Positions 42,443 to 51,878 of a DNA stretch of 64,000 bases are shown piece after piece. Source of the stretch: Dyadobacter chenwenxiniae (lineage in GTDB: Bacteria > Bacteroidota > Bacteroidia > Cytophagales > Spirosomataceae); assembly GCF_022869785.1 (NCBI RefSeq), contig NZ_CP094997.1, positions 1,550,001-1,614,000 on the forward strand, read 5' to 3'. Both the position numbers and the translations under genes were made by a program. The notes below the pieces were generated by a model, which saw nothing but the letters and a program-made list of their open reading frames with translations, did no database searches and was not told the origin of the DNA. The stretch's first letter is position 1. The number at the start of each line of letters is the position of its first letter.

Positions 42443-43282
42443 ATGAACCAGGAAACTTATAATTACGACAAAATTGCAAAGGCCATCGAATTTATCGTTG
42501 CCAACGCAAAGGACCAGCCTTCGCTATTCGAGGTAGCCGAAGAAGTGAGCATTAGCCAGTTTCATTTTCAGCGTGTATTTACGGAATGGGCGGGAGTAAG
42601 CCCTAAAAAATTTCTTCAATTTATTACAGCGGGTTATCTGAAAGAAAAGATCAGGGAGTCGTCAAACCTCGTTGAACTGGCAGAACTCGCCGGACTTTCC
42701 AGCCAAAGCAGGGTTTATGATCATTTTATCAGCATTGAGGCAGTGACGCCGCAGGAGTTTAAAAGTTCCGGGAAAGGGCTGGATATCAGCTATGGGATTC
42801 ATCCCACACCGTTCGGAGACTGTTTCATCGCCGTTACGGATCGCGGCATTTGTGCTATGGCGTTCATCGATGAGGCAAGTCGTGAGGCGGAATTAATCGC
42901 ATTGGCTAAAAAGTGGCATTATGCCAGCATCCGGCACGATCAAATGTTGACCGAAAGTTTTGTCCACCGTATTTTTCAACCTGCGTCCGGATCACTGGAA
43001 AAGTTACCCATTCTCGTTCAGGGAACCAATTTTCAGCTCAAAGTGTGGGAAGCACTGCTCAGCATTCCGACAGGCGCGGTGACCACTTACCAGCAAATTG
43101 CCAGGAGTATCGGGCATCCTGCTGCAGTTCGGGCGGTTGGAAGCGCGGTAGGCGACAACCCGATCGCTTACCTCATTCCCTGCCATCGCGTAATTCGCAA
43201 AGAAGGGATGCTGGGTGAATATCGCTGGGGAAGTTTGCGCAAAAAAGCATTGATAGGGTGGGAGGCGGCACGCTCTGCATAA
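42443..43282 (+). CDS. AraC-type HTH fused to methylated-DNA-protein cysteine methyltransferase (Ada-like)
   Basis: A 279-residue two-domain protein. Residues about 8-110 are an AraC HTH (FEVAEEVSISQFHFQRVFTE then GLSSQSRVYDHF). Residues about 115-279 are the O6-alkylguanine alkyltransferase, with the active-site IPCHRVIRKEG (Cys at about 245) and the preceding AVRAVGSAVGDNPIAYL. It repairs O6-methylguanine by transferring the alkyl to its own Cys. The N-terminal Ada methyl-phosphotriester domain is absent, so it would not be induced in the E. coli Ada manner. Confidence 0.92.
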   Translation: MNQETYNYDKIAKAIEFIVANAKDQPSLFEVAEEVSISQFHFQRVFTEWAGVSPKKFLQFITAGYLKEKIRESSNLVELAELAGLSSQSRVYDHFISIEAVTPQEFKSSGKGLDISYGIHPTPFGDCFIAVTDRGICAMAFIDEASREAELIALAKKWHYASIRHDQMLTESFVHRIFQPASGSLEKLPILVQGTNFQLKVWEALLSIPTGAVTTYQQIARSIGHPAAVRAVGSAVGDNPIAYLIPCHRVIRKEGMLGEYRWGSLRKKALIGWEAARSA

Positions 43283-43494
43283 CAGGCCGATTTGCCCTGT
43301 AAATTCCCGGAAAACAATCCGTTTGAGGAATAATTTGCACAACAATTGCAATATTTTAAATAGCATAATTGTGATGATGGGAAGTTGTAATCACCTGCTT
43401 TTCAGTTAAAACGGGATATTTATAATGAGATTTTTCTGGTATGGACTGATATTGGCAATGCAGGTCGCATTATTAATCAGTAATCAACTCAGTT

Positions 43495-44100
43495 ATGAAA
43501 AATCAATTAATTCGTTCTTTGGCTGTGGCGGCATTTTTCCTGACCATCAGCACAGTGGGTTATGCACAGTTCTCGCTTGGGCTGCAAGGTGGAATCGCCA
43601 AATCCAATGTTGAAGATTCCAAAACCGTTGCGGGTGGCGGGGTGAATTTGAGAGTTTTTACTTCACCTAATTTTGCCTTTGGTGTTGCAGGTAAGATCTA
43701 CGCGGACGGAAGCGATTATACGGTTGCCGGACAAACGCTCAGCTCGACTGGCCGGTTGATGCCTGTTACGGGAACAATTGATTATTTTTTCACACAAGGC
43801 GTTATCCGTCCATATGTCGGTGGTGATGCTGGGATTTACTTTTCCAAATATGATGCGAAGTTTAACGGGAATACGATCGTTGAATCATCAAAACACAGCA
43901 ATTTCGGTGCGGCGCCCCGGGCGGGTATGATATTCGCTTTTGGTAATGTGGGTATTCAGGTTGAAGGGATTTACCATTTCGTTTTTGGAAATAAAAATCA
44001 TGGAGCAACCACGGGATCCGCCAATAACATTGATTTTGAATCCACCTCGAATTTCGGTGGGGTTAATGTTGGGGTGATCTTCGGGTTGGGCGGAGAGTAA
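43495..44100 (+). CDS. Outer-membrane beta-barrel (porin-like) protein
   Basis: A 201-residue protein with a signal peptide (residues 1-24, ending VGYAQ) and alternating amphipathic strands: FSLGLQGGIAKSN, GGGVNLRVFTSPNFAFGVAG, IRPYVGGDAGIYFSKYD and a final GVNVGVIFGLGGE. This is the small outer-membrane barrel fold of OMP_b-brl type. It probably has structural or uptake roles; no partner is visible. A U-rich terminator follows. Confidence 0.85.
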   Translation: MKNQLIRSLAVAAFFLTISTVGYAQFSLGLQGGIAKSNVEDSKTVAGGGVNLRVFTSPNFAFGVAGKIYADGSDYTVAGQTLSSTGRLMPVTGTIDYFFTQGVIRPYVGGDAGIYFSKYDAKFNGNTIVESSKHSNFGAAPRAGMIFAFGNVGIQVEGIYHFVFGNKNHGATTGSANNIDFESTSNFGGVNVGVIFGLGGE

Positions 44101-44125
44101 ATTCCTGATCAATCGAACAATTGCG

Positions 44126-44152
44126 ACGCGCTCATTGAGCGCGTTTTTTTTT
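44126..44152 (+). terminator. Intrinsic terminator
   Basis: An 8-bp GC-rich stem (ACGCGCTC, 3-nt loop, GAGCGCGT) followed by eight T residues, 26 bp after the barrel-protein stop. Confidence 0.9.
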
Positions 44153-44187
44153 GTTACTGACTAAATCTGCGGCTAACTTGCTGACCT

Positions 44188-45078
44188 ATGCCAACCCTTC
44201 CGCCACCGATCATTGCGCTATCTTTTCGCGAACAAGTCTGTAAATGGCTGAGCGAAATGCATTTGCAGTTTGGGGTAAAACTTAACGGCGCATTTACAGC
44301 ACATATTGAAATTGAGAACAACAATGGCCGGTCACTAAACATCGTGCTTATTGACCTTGAAAACTGGCTACAAAATGGCTCCTCCGAAAGTTGGCATACC
44401 GTGATAAATGACCTGTTGCATCGGCGCAACAATGGTGAGACATGGGTGATGATCTGGGAAGATTATTGGATTAAAAAGCCGGAAATTGTAAAATCCAGGT
44501 TGAGCGCAATGCTCGGGATCTCTCAGAAAATTGCTGCCAGACTCACCCAGGTGCGAAGGATCGACCAGGAAACTGCGTCTCAATTTTTAGCAAAGAACCA
44601 CCTTAATGCTTCCGTAAGCTCGAAAACCAGATTTGGTTTATTTTTACCAAAACAATATTTCCGCGTTTTGGACCCTGATTTTGAATGGGATCGGGAAGCG
44701 GATGAACTGCTCGTGGCGGTTGCAACATTCAGCGCGCCGCGGGTTTTCGCGCGCGAGGATGGACCATTCAGGTCTTTTGAAATGCTGCGTTTCGCCAGTT
44801 TAATCAACACAAATGTTTCCGGCGGAATGGATAAGCTGCTTACTGCCTTTGCAAGAGCGAAAAGTCCGGATGATATCATGACCTACGCCGATCGTGAATG
44901 GTCGGAAGGTGCTGGTTATGTGAAAATTGGCTTTAAGAGAATCTCAGAAACACTGCCAATGGAGTTTTATCTTTCGGCAAAAAATCCGGAACGGACTTCC
45001 ACTCCCGCTCCCGACTCGGTTGTGATCTACAATGCGGGCAGTATCAAGTTTGTCAAGACCATAAAAACCCAGAATTGA
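44188..45078 (+). CDS. Hypothetical protein with a homing-endonuclease-associated-type domain
   Basis: A 296-residue cytoplasmic protein. The middle reads VRRIDQETASQFLAKNHLNA and SAPRVFAREDGPFRSFEMLR, then LINTNVSGGMDKLLTAFARA and DIMTYADREWSEGAGYVKIG. This pattern (nonrandom GG-x-x-KLL, SPDDIMTYADREWS, GYVKIGF) resembles a domain I associate with phage and homing-endonuclease-like proteins, but no nuclease motif is visible. It overlaps the miaA start by one base, so the two are translationally linked; a link to tRNA modification is only suggested by that. Confidence 0.55.
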   Translation: MPTLPPPIIALSFREQVCKWLSEMHLQFGVKLNGAFTAHIEIENNNGRSLNIVLIDLENWLQNGSSESWHTVINDLLHRRNNGETWVMIWEDYWIKKPEIVKSRLSAMLGISQKIAARLTQVRRIDQETASQFLAKNHLNASVSSKTRFGLFLPKQYFRVLDPDFEWDREADELLVAVATFSAPRVFAREDGPFRSFEMLRFASLINTNVSGGMDKLLTAFARAKSPDDIMTYADREWSEGAGYVKIGFKRISETLPMEFYLSAKNPERTSTPAPDSVVIYNAGSIKFVKTIKTQN

Positions 45079-46031
45079 TGTCCCACAGTAAACCACCGAT
45101 GCCGCTGATCTTGATACTGGGGCCGACTGCTTCCGGTAAAACCCACTTAGCTGTAAAACTGGCGGCAATGCTAGGTGGCGAAATTATCAGTGCGGATTCC
45201 CGGCAGATTTACCGCGATATGGACATCGGAACCGGAAAGGATCTTGCTGAATATGAATTGGATGGCAAGAAAATACCACATTATCTGATCGACATCCGGG
45301 AAGCTGGGGAGCAATATAATGTGAATGAGTTTCAAAGGGATTTTGAAAATGCTTACAACGCAATCGCGGCCAACGGTCATGTGCCGATCCTGTGCGGAGG
45401 AACGGGTTTTTACATGCTGTCTTTACTGAAAGGGCATGCCTATGCTGCTATTCCGGTAAATGAGCCGCTTCGTGCCGAACTGGAAAACATTTCAAAGGAA
45501 TCGTTGCTAACCCGATTCGAGAGTTATAACACAGCATACCAGCACATTGCGGACACTTCGACCCGGAAAAGATTGATTCGTGCCATTGAAATATCCGAAT
45601 TTCTTATGAACAACGCGGACGCGGAAACATTCCCGGACAAGCAAGCTTATGACTATATTGCTTTTGGCCTGAATCCCTCGGTTGAAATCCGTCGCGAACG
45701 GATAAGTAACAGGCTGAGGGCGAGGTTGGAAGAAGGTTTGATTGACGAAGTTAAGCGTTTGCTTTCACGCGGGCTTAGGGCCGAGCAATTGATTTATTAC
45801 GGTTTGGAATACAAATGGATCACACTTTATCTCACAGGCGAGTTGTCGTATGATGAGATGGTGACCCGCCTGGAAACGGAAATTCATCGGTTTGCGAAAA
45901 GGCAGATGACCTTTTTCAGGAAAATGGAAAAAGATGGAATTAGGATTCACTGGCTTGATAATGAATGCAGTGCAGAAGAACATGCACAGGTGATTTCGGC
46001 TCATTATCAGCAATATTTAACAAATAAGTAA
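45078..46031 (+). CDS. miaA: tRNA dimethylallyltransferase (tRNA i6A37 synthase)
   Basis: A 317-residue MiaA. The P-loop GPTASGKTHLA is at residues about 14-24, the ADSRQIYRDMDIGTGK substrate motif follows, GGTGFYMLSLLKG is in the second helix pair, and RLIRAIEISEF is the conserved core helix. It adds a dimethylallyl group to A37 of tRNAs reading UNN codons. The ATG at 45078 overlaps the stop of the upstream gene by one base. Confidence 0.95.
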   Translation: MSHSKPPMPLILILGPTASGKTHLAVKLAAMLGGEIISADSRQIYRDMDIGTGKDLAEYELDGKKIPHYLIDIREAGEQYNVNEFQRDFENAYNAIAANGHVPILCGGTGFYMLSLLKGHAYAAIPVNEPLRAELENISKESLLTRFESYNTAYQHIADTSTRKRLIRAIEISEFLMNNADAETFPDKQAYDYIAFGLNPSVEIRRERISNRLRARLEEGLIDEVKRLLSRGLRAEQLIYYGLEYKWITLYLTGELSYDEMVTRLETEIHRFAKRQMTFFRKMEKDGIRIHWLDNECSAEEHAQVISAHYQQYLTNK

Positions 46032-46062
46032 GAGTACTGTACTTTAAATTACGTCATACAAA

Positions 46063-46521
46063 ATGAATAAGAAAGTGAGCAGCCTTTTGCTGCTTTTAGT
46101 CCTGAGCGTAACCGATGCATACCTGCTTGCGCATCCTAATTTGATCGGAAAGCTTGGGGTAATGGTTTACAAGCATGTGTACATCCGTAATTTTCCGAGA
46201 GCATTGCTGACCGTTTTGCTTGTGGTAGGAATTTCGCTGGCGATCTGCGAACTGATCAGGCGTTTCGCGGACCGGAAACCGGCAACTATATTTTACAGCT
46301 GGTTATTAGGTATTGCAGTGTTCTGGTTTGGCTACGTTTATCTCACATTCTCAACCTTTTCCTATCGCATTACGGGAAAGGCATTTATCTATGGGGCGCA
46401 TTTGTTGCCGGTGATTCTGGCAGGGTTATTTGGTCGCTATTTAATCAGGCAGATACTCAGTAAACCGCGATATGTGGAGGTGGACTTAAAAGAGAATTTG
46501 CCAAAGGATCCGCCGCTTTGA
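46063..46521 (+). CDS. Hypothetical four-helix membrane protein
   Basis: A 152-residue inner-membrane protein with four hydrophobic segments (about 5-22, 44-62, 76-96, 105-130), with basic loops and no motif that I recognise. It follows miaA by about 30 bp on the same strand and may share the transcript. Confidence 0.65.
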   Translation: MNKKVSSLLLLLVLSVTDAYLLAHPNLIGKLGVMVYKHVYIRNFPRALLTVLLVVGISLAICELIRRFADRKPATIFYSWLLGIAVFWFGYVYLTFSTFSYRITGKAFIYGAHLLPVILAGLFGRYLIRQILSKPRYVEVDLKENLPKDPPL

Positions 46522-46831
46522 GAGGCACTTAACCCGATTGTTTTTACATTTTTCGCGCTCAATAGAATATTATTATAATTACTTCAAATTGTGAAATATT
46601 ATTGCCTGAGTCACGATTTTTCACAAATAAAACATGGATAATAATAGAAAGTACACGGTTTTTTAGGATATTGCGGCTTGTGTCGGATCAGGAAATGGTT
46701 ACTCTTGCATTCAATTAACACAAAATTAATTTGTTGGATAAGTAAATCAGGAGCACGAAAAATCTTTGGATTGAATTGACCTGATTTGTCTATATCTTGT
46801 CATTAACCTTTTTAATTTTATTCTCATAAAT
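46522..46831. promoter_or_regulatory. Upstream region of citrate synthase with a possible promoter
   Basis: These 310 bp are AT-rich and contain no gene. A TTTG at 46765-46768 and a TATCTTG at 46793-46799 are spaced roughly like the Bacteroidota -33/-7 elements (TTTG and TAnnTTTG), but the -7 box is one T short. The assignment is weak. Confidence 0.3.
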
Positions 46832-48115
46832 ATGTCCCAAATAGCTGAATTAACCCTTGAAGGTAAAAAGTACGAGTTCCCCATTATTGAAGGAAGTGAA
46901 CAGGAGAAAGCGATAGATATTGCCAAGTTACGTGACCAGACAGGGTATATTACAATTGATGCAGGTTATAAAAATACAGGCGCGACCAAAAGCGCTATAA
47001 CATTTCTGGATGGAGAGGAAGGGATACTGAATTACAGAGGTTATTCGATTGAAGATCTGGCCGAAAAGTCATCATTTCTGGAAGTGGCTTACCTCCTTAT
47101 CTACGGCGAGCTTCCTACTGAAAAGCAATTTGCAGATTTCGAGCATGCGATCAGGACGCACACCCTTGTGAATGAGGATATGCGTAAGATATTTGAGGGT
47201 TTTCCGGTGAATGCGCACCCTATGGGCGTGCTTTCGTCACTGGTGAGCGCAATGAGTGCTTTTTATCCTGAAACCTTTGATACAAATACGGAGGAGATTA
47301 CGGAGTTGCACATTATTCGTTTGCTGTCAAAATTGCCGACCATTGCAACCTGGTCTTACAAGAAATCACAGGGGCATCCGGTCAACTATCCGCAGAATGA
47401 TCTGGATTACTGTTCCAATTTCCTGAATATGATGTTTTCGCTGCCCGTAGCGAAATACAATGTTGATCCGGTTGTTTCTGCCGCACTGAACAAATTGCTG
47501 ATCCTGCATGCAGACCACGAGCAAAATTGTTCCACGTCAACGGTGAGGCTGGTTGGATCTTCTCACGCAAACATTTACTCGTCCATTTCTTCCGGTATCA
47601 GCGCACTCTGGGGCCCGCTTCACGGTGGTGCAAATCAGGAGGTGATTGAAATGCTGGAAGCCATTAAAAATGACGGTGGTGATGTGCAGAAATACATTGA
47701 TATGGCCAAAGACAAATCGAGCGGCTTCCGTTTGTTTGGCTTCGGTCACCGCGTTTACAAAAACTTCGATCCGCGTGCCCGCATCATTAAAAAGGCAGCA
47801 GACGATGTTTTAAACAAATTAGGCATCAATGATCCTGTTTTGGAGATAGCCCAGAAATTGGAAAAAGCGGCCCTCGAAGACGAATATTTCGTGTCGAGAA
47901 AGCTGTATCCCAATGTGGATTTTTACTCCGGCATTATTTACCGTGCGCTGGGTATTCCTACCAATATGTTCACGGTAATGTTCGCGATTGGCCGTCTTCC
48001 GGGATGGATCGCGCAATGGAAGGAAATGCGTTTGAACAAAGAGCCGATCGGCCGTCCGCGTCAGATCTATACAGGCGCTCCTAAAAGAGACTTTGTTCCG
48101 ATGAGCGAGCGTTAA
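46832..48115 (+). CDS. gltA: Citrate synthase
   Basis: A 427-residue type II (hexameric, NADH-sensitive class) citrate synthase, catalysing condensation of acetyl-CoA and oxaloacetate at the entry of the TCA cycle. The catalytic residues are visible: His in GPLHGGANQE (about 264), His in GFGHRVYKNFDPR (about 305), and Asp in PNVDFYSG (about 362). N-terminal ITIDAGYKNTGATKSAITFL is typical of the beta-strand entry of bacterial type II enzymes. It is monocistronic, with a terminator just after it. Confidence 0.96.
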   Translation: MSQIAELTLEGKKYEFPIIEGSEQEKAIDIAKLRDQTGYITIDAGYKNTGATKSAITFLDGEEGILNYRGYSIEDLAEKSSFLEVAYLLIYGELPTEKQFADFEHAIRTHTLVNEDMRKIFEGFPVNAHPMGVLSSLVSAMSAFYPETFDTNTEEITELHIIRLLSKLPTIATWSYKKSQGHPVNYPQNDLDYCSNFLNMMFSLPVAKYNVDPVVSAALNKLLILHADHEQNCSTSTVRLVGSSHANIYSSISSGISALWGPLHGGANQEVIEMLEAIKNDGGDVQKYIDMAKDKSSGFRLFGFGHRVYKNFDPRARIIKKAADDVLNKLGINDPVLEIAQKLEKAALEDEYFVSRKLYPNVDFYSGIIYRALGIPTNMFTVMFAIGRLPGWIAQWKEMRLNKEPIGRPRQIYTGAPKRDFVPMSER

Positions 48116-48143
48116 TCAATTTAGAAATAACACTTTCAATATC

Positions 48144-48176
48144 AAGAGATTGCTTGTAAATAGCAGTCTCTTTTTT
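48144..48176 (+). terminator. Intrinsic terminator of citrate synthase
   Basis: An 11-bp stem with one G-U pair (AAGAGATTGCT and AGCAGTCTCTT, 7-nt loop) followed by T residues, about 30 bp after the gltA stop. Confidence 0.85.
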
Positions 48177-48190
48177 GTTAAACAAACACA

Positions 48191-48769
48191 ATGCTAATAA
48201 AACAAAAACATCTTGACGGCATCATGTCGGGAAACATTTCCCTGGCTTTTCGGAAGTGGAAAAATTTGTCTGTAAAGAAAGACAGCGTGCTGAAAACCAG
48301 CATTGGATTGGTGAAGATTACGGACATTACAGAAACGGAATTGGCACAAATCACAGAAGATGAAGCAAAACAAGCCGGCTATGACAATGTTAATGCCTTG
48401 ATCAGCGAATTGGAAAAGACCGTGAATGGTGTGATCTACAAGATCCAGCTCAGTTACCACAGCCCCGACCCGCGCATTGACCTGAGACAAAAAAGCCAGA
48501 TTGCGGACGAAGAACTCGAAGCGTTGAAAGAAAAACTGCTTAATCTGGATAAATACAGCAACCAGGGAAAATGGACTCTGAAGGTCCTGAAAGCCATTCA
48601 GGAAAATCCTAAAATGCCAGCTGTGGAGCTAGCTACCAAGGTTAATAAGGAAAAAGAATGGTTGAAATTGAATGTCAGGAAACTAAAAAACCTGGGTTTG
48701 ACGATCAGTCATGAACCGGGTTATACGCTGTCGCCGCTCGGCGAGTATGTTTTGAAGTCGCTTTCCTAA
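48191..48769 (+). CDS. ASCH-like domain protein with a winged-helix C-terminus
   Basis: A 192-residue soluble protein. The N-terminus (MLIKQKHLDGIMSGNISLAF then RKWKNLSVKKDSVLKTSIG) has the ASCH/PUA-like beta-barrel pattern expected for RNA binding. The C-terminal 80 residues (LKVLKAIQENPKMPAVELAT, KEWLKLNVRKLKNLGLTIS) look like a winged helix. The combination suggests an RNA- or DNA-binding regulator. It lies between gltA and pdxH. Confidence 0.75.
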   Translation: MLIKQKHLDGIMSGNISLAFRKWKNLSVKKDSVLKTSIGLVKITDITETELAQITEDEAKQAGYDNVNALISELEKTVNGVIYKIQLSYHSPDPRIDLRQKSQIADEELEALKEKLLNLDKYSNQGKWTLKVLKAIQENPKMPAVELATKVNKEKEWLKLNVRKLKNLGLTISHEPGYTLSPLGEYVLKSLS

Positions 48770-48784
48770 GAGCCTCAGAAAGGA

Positions 48785-49426
48785 TCAGGGATATAATCTT
48801 TCAATCTCCCAGCTGCCTTCATCCGTTTTTGCATATACAAGCCGGTCATGAAGGCGGCTTCGTCTTCCTTGCCAGAATTCAAAGTAATGCGGGATCACGC
48901 GGTAACCGCCCCAATGAGGCGGACGCGGCACCTCGGCACCTTCGAATTTCTCTTCCAAAAGCCTGGTTCTTTCTTCCAGTTCGGCCCGGTTTCCAAGTTG
49001 TTGGCTCTGCGCCGAGGCCCACGCGCTGATCTGGCTGCCACGCGGTCGGACGGCGAAATATTCGGAGGATTCCTGATCCGTCGTTTTCTCAATTTTCCCC
49101 TCTATCCGGACTTGCCTTTCGAGCTCTTTCCAGAAAAATGTAATTGCCACGAAAGGATCCGATTCCATTTCTTTGGCTTTTTTGCTTTCGTAATTTGTAA
49201 AGAACGTAAAACCAGCCTGATCGAGGCTTTTCAGCAGCACAACGCGGGCCGAAGGGCGGCCATTTGAAACCGTGCTTAACAGCATTGCATTGGGTTCAAT
49301 CACGGCTGCGGAAATCGCTTCTTCAAACCATAATCTAAACTGTGTGAAGGGATTAGGATGTAAATCCTGCTCGTCTAATCCTTTCAAATTATAGTCCTGT
49401 CGCAATTTGGCAATATTATGGTCCAT
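48785..49426 (-). CDS. pdxH: Pyridoxamine 5'-phosphate oxidase
   Basis: A 213-residue flavin enzyme that oxidises pyridoxamine or pyridoxine 5'-phosphate to pyridoxal phosphate, the last step of vitamin B6 salvage. The FMN-binding segment is RPSARVVLLKSLDQAGFTFF, then YESKKAKEMESDPFVAITFF, and the family signature near the C-terminus is GYRVIPHYFEFWQGRRSRLH. The length is normal. It is divergent from the large DUF349 gene. Confidence 0.95.
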   Translation of the reverse strand: MDHNIAKLRQDYNLKGLDEQDLHPNPFTQFRLWFEEAISAAVIEPNAMLLSTVSNGRPSARVVLLKSLDQAGFTFFTNYESKKAKEMESDPFVAITFFWKELERQVRIEGKIEKTTDQESSEYFAVRPRGSQISAWASAQSQQLGNRAELEERTRLLEEKFEGAEVPRPPHWGGYRVIPHYFEFWQGRRSRLHDRLVYAKTDEGSWEIERLYP

Positions 49427-49532
49427 TGGATGCTAATATGTTCAATGTTAAGAAACCAAAAGTAGCCATTTCAGAGGAAAGATTATTAGATTTGTAATCC
49501 ATAAGAGACGTACGTACGAAACCAGAATCACG

Positions 49533-51437
49533 ATGGCACAAGAACAACAAGAAGGGGTCAAAAGCGAGGAGCAGGAAGACCTGACACAAAAGACTATCGA
49601 CACCCTTGAAATTGATCTTAACAATGAGTTGACGGAAGAACATGAGGAGGAAGTGCCAGACGTGGATTACAGCCAGCTGTCTAAGGAGCAGCTTGTCAAT
49701 ATTTTGGAAAATGAGTTGGCGTCTATCACTGCGGAAGGTTCAAAACCGGCTGCATTGAAAAAAGCGGAATCCGTTGCGAGAGAAATCCGTCCGGTCCTTG
49801 ATTCGATCAAACATAAGGAGAAAGAAACTGCCCTGGCGGCATTTGTTGCTGAAAATGGTGGTGAAGAAGGATTTGAATATAAATATGATGCCGATACCCA
49901 GAAAATCGATGCGTTAAGCCGGGAGATCCGCGGCTTGAAGAATAGCTATTATCAGGGTCAGGAGAAGGAAAAAGAAAAGAATTTCAATGTAAAAACGGCT
50001 CTCCTGCAGCGCTTGCGCACATTACTGGAAGATGAAGGCAGCAAAGAAACGGATGCTTCCGGGCTAAAATCGAGCTGGGAGGAATTCAAGAAGATCCAGG
50101 AAGAGTGGAAACAGGCCGGTAACATTGCATCCCCGCATAACGGAACGCTTTGGGCTACATATAATGCATTGATCGACCGCTATTTCAGCAACCGTAATAT
50201 TTATTTTGAGTTAAAAGAGCTGGATCGCCGCCGCAATGCTGAACTGAAAGCTGAGCTCTGTGAAAAGGTTGAGGAATTGGGTAAGTCGTTGGAAAATCGC
50301 CCGATGACGCGTGAAATTCTGAATGAGGCTAACCATATTTTTGAGGATTATAAGCACCTTGGTCCTGCGCCAAAAGAGGATCAGGAAAAGTTGTGGCAAC
50401 GGTTTAAGGAAGCATTAGATGTGCTCTATAACGCACAACGCGGTCAGTTTGCCGAGCAGAAGAAGTCGATGCAGGAAAATTACGAGCAGAAGCTTAAAAT
50501 CTACGAAGCGATAACGCCTTTCACAACTTACAATTCGGGTAGCATTAAGGAGTGGAATGCCAAGACGAAGGAAATCATGGCGTTCCAGGACCAATGGGTT
50601 GCGCTGAAAGGCATTATGCCGCGTGAGGAGGGCAAAGACCTGAGTAAGAAGTTCTGGGCAGCGTTAAAAACATTCTTCAATAATAAAGGAGAGTTTTTCC
50701 GCCAGCTGGAATCCAAACGAGAGCAAAACCTGGAATTAAAAAACCAGCTTTGCGCGGAAGCAGAAGCGATTCTGGAAACAGGAGAGGACAATCCTGCGAC
50801 TACGCAAAAGATCATTGAGCTTCAGAAACGATGGAAAGGGATAGGCCAGGTTCCTGAAAAGTTCAAGGACACAATCTACGATCGTTTCAAAAAGGCCTGC
50901 GACGCATATTTTGACCAGAAACGCGCCAAAAATAAAGAGGTTGAGGAAGAGTTTGAAAACAACCTGAAAAAGAAAACAGACCTGATCGAGAGGATAGAAG
51001 CTTCCGCAAACAATAAGGACGAGTCAACATTGAATCTGTTGAGCGCATTTAAAAGCGAGTGGTCGTCTATTGGTTTTGTCCCCAAAAAGGACATGCAGGC
51101 CGTTCAGAAGCGCTATATTGCTGCGATTAACACCTACGTGAGCGCAATCGGTCAACTTTCGAGCAAGGAGAAGGAGCAGGCCGTTTTGGAAAGCGAAGTA
51201 GAACTCGTTCGCGATGGCGAAAGCAGCCGTAACCTGTTCAGAAAAGAAAGCGACATTCGCCGCAAGATCACGCAGTTGGAAAACGACATTGCGCTTTGGC
51301 AAAACAACATTGAGTTTTTTGCTAAATCTAAAACTTCGGATCGCTTGAAAGCAGAATTTGAAAGGAAGATAAATAGTGCGTTAAGTCAGTTAAATGACTT
51401 GAAACACCAACTATCTATTATTCAGGAGGCTATATAA
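49533..51437 (+). CDS. DUF349 repeat protein
   Basis: A 634-residue, highly charged helical cytoplasmic protein. It contains at least five DUF349 repeats of about 75 residues, recognised by the W-x-x-hydrophobic-G centre: EEWKQAGNIA, EDYKHLGPAP, WVALKGIMP, QKRWKGIGQVP and KSEWSSIGFVP. An acidic Glu-rich head precedes them and a coiled-coil tail follows. DUF349 proteins are common in Bacteroidota with no established role; the repeat form suggests a scaffold. It is followed by tRNA-Thr. Confidence 0.9.
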   Translation: MAQEQQEGVKSEEQEDLTQKTIDTLEIDLNNELTEEHEEEVPDVDYSQLSKEQLVNILENELASITAEGSKPAALKKAESVAREIRPVLDSIKHKEKETALAAFVAENGGEEGFEYKYDADTQKIDALSREIRGLKNSYYQGQEKEKEKNFNVKTALLQRLRTLLEDEGSKETDASGLKSSWEEFKKIQEEWKQAGNIASPHNGTLWATYNALIDRYFSNRNIYFELKELDRRRNAELKAELCEKVEELGKSLENRPMTREILNEANHIFEDYKHLGPAPKEDQEKLWQRFKEALDVLYNAQRGQFAEQKKSMQENYEQKLKIYEAITPFTTYNSGSIKEWNAKTKEIMAFQDQWVALKGIMPREEGKDLSKKFWAALKTFFNNKGEFFRQLESKREQNLELKNQLCAEAEAILETGEDNPATTQKIIELQKRWKGIGQVPEKFKDTIYDRFKKACDAYFDQKRAKNKEVEEEFENNLKKKTDLIERIEASANNKDESTLNLLSAFKSEWSSIGFVPKKDMQAVQKRYIAAINTYVSAIGQLSSKEKEQAVLESEVELVRDGESSRNLFRKESDIRRKITQLENDIALWQNNIEFFAKSKTSDRLKAEFERKINSALSQLNDLKHQLSIIQEAI

Positions 51438-51550
51438 TTTATAAAAAAAAGTTTTAAAATATTAGCGTCAAATGTTGCGCTGTATAGCCTTTCCTACTAC
51501 TTTTGCACCATGATAACGGAATAACAAACGGTATCAGAAAGTAAAAAGAG

Positions 51551-51623
<73 letters not shown>

Positions 51624-51648
51624 CTTGAAAATGCGGTCCGCCGCTCCG

Positions 51649-51683
51649 AAAGCACTTAGCATTAATTTGCTAGGTGCTTTTTT
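51649..51683 (+). terminator. Terminator after tRNA-Thr
   Basis: A 13-bp stem with one G-U pair (AAAGCACTTAGCA and TGCTAGGTGCTTT, 6-nt loop), then TTT. It follows the tRNA by 25 bp. Confidence 0.85.
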
Positions 51684-51686
51684 GCT

Positions 51687-51878
51687 TTACTTGCAATAAA
51701 AGTTGTAATAGTCTTTTTGAGTCAAATCAGAAACTTGTAGAGCGTATAGGACTTCTCTAGGATCAAGTACGAAACTTGTGGAGTGCGTTGTATTTTCTAG
51801 GTTTGTGTTCTTAATCAAACCTTTGTATTTTAAAGTGTTTCTTAGACAACAAGTTTTCACTCTTGGTTTTTTCATCAT
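51687..51878 (-). CDS. Small hypothetical frame after the cysteine hydrolase (tentative)
   Basis: A 63-residue frame whose ATG overlaps the stop codon of the upstream gene, as in translational coupling. Its composition is plausible (basic N-terminus, TTHSTSFVLDPREVLYALQ), but no family or motif is seen. It may be chance. Confidence 0.25.
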   Translation of the reverse strand: MMKKPRVKTCCLRNTLKYKGLIKNTNLENTTHSTSFVLDPREVLYALQVSDLTQKDYYNFYCK

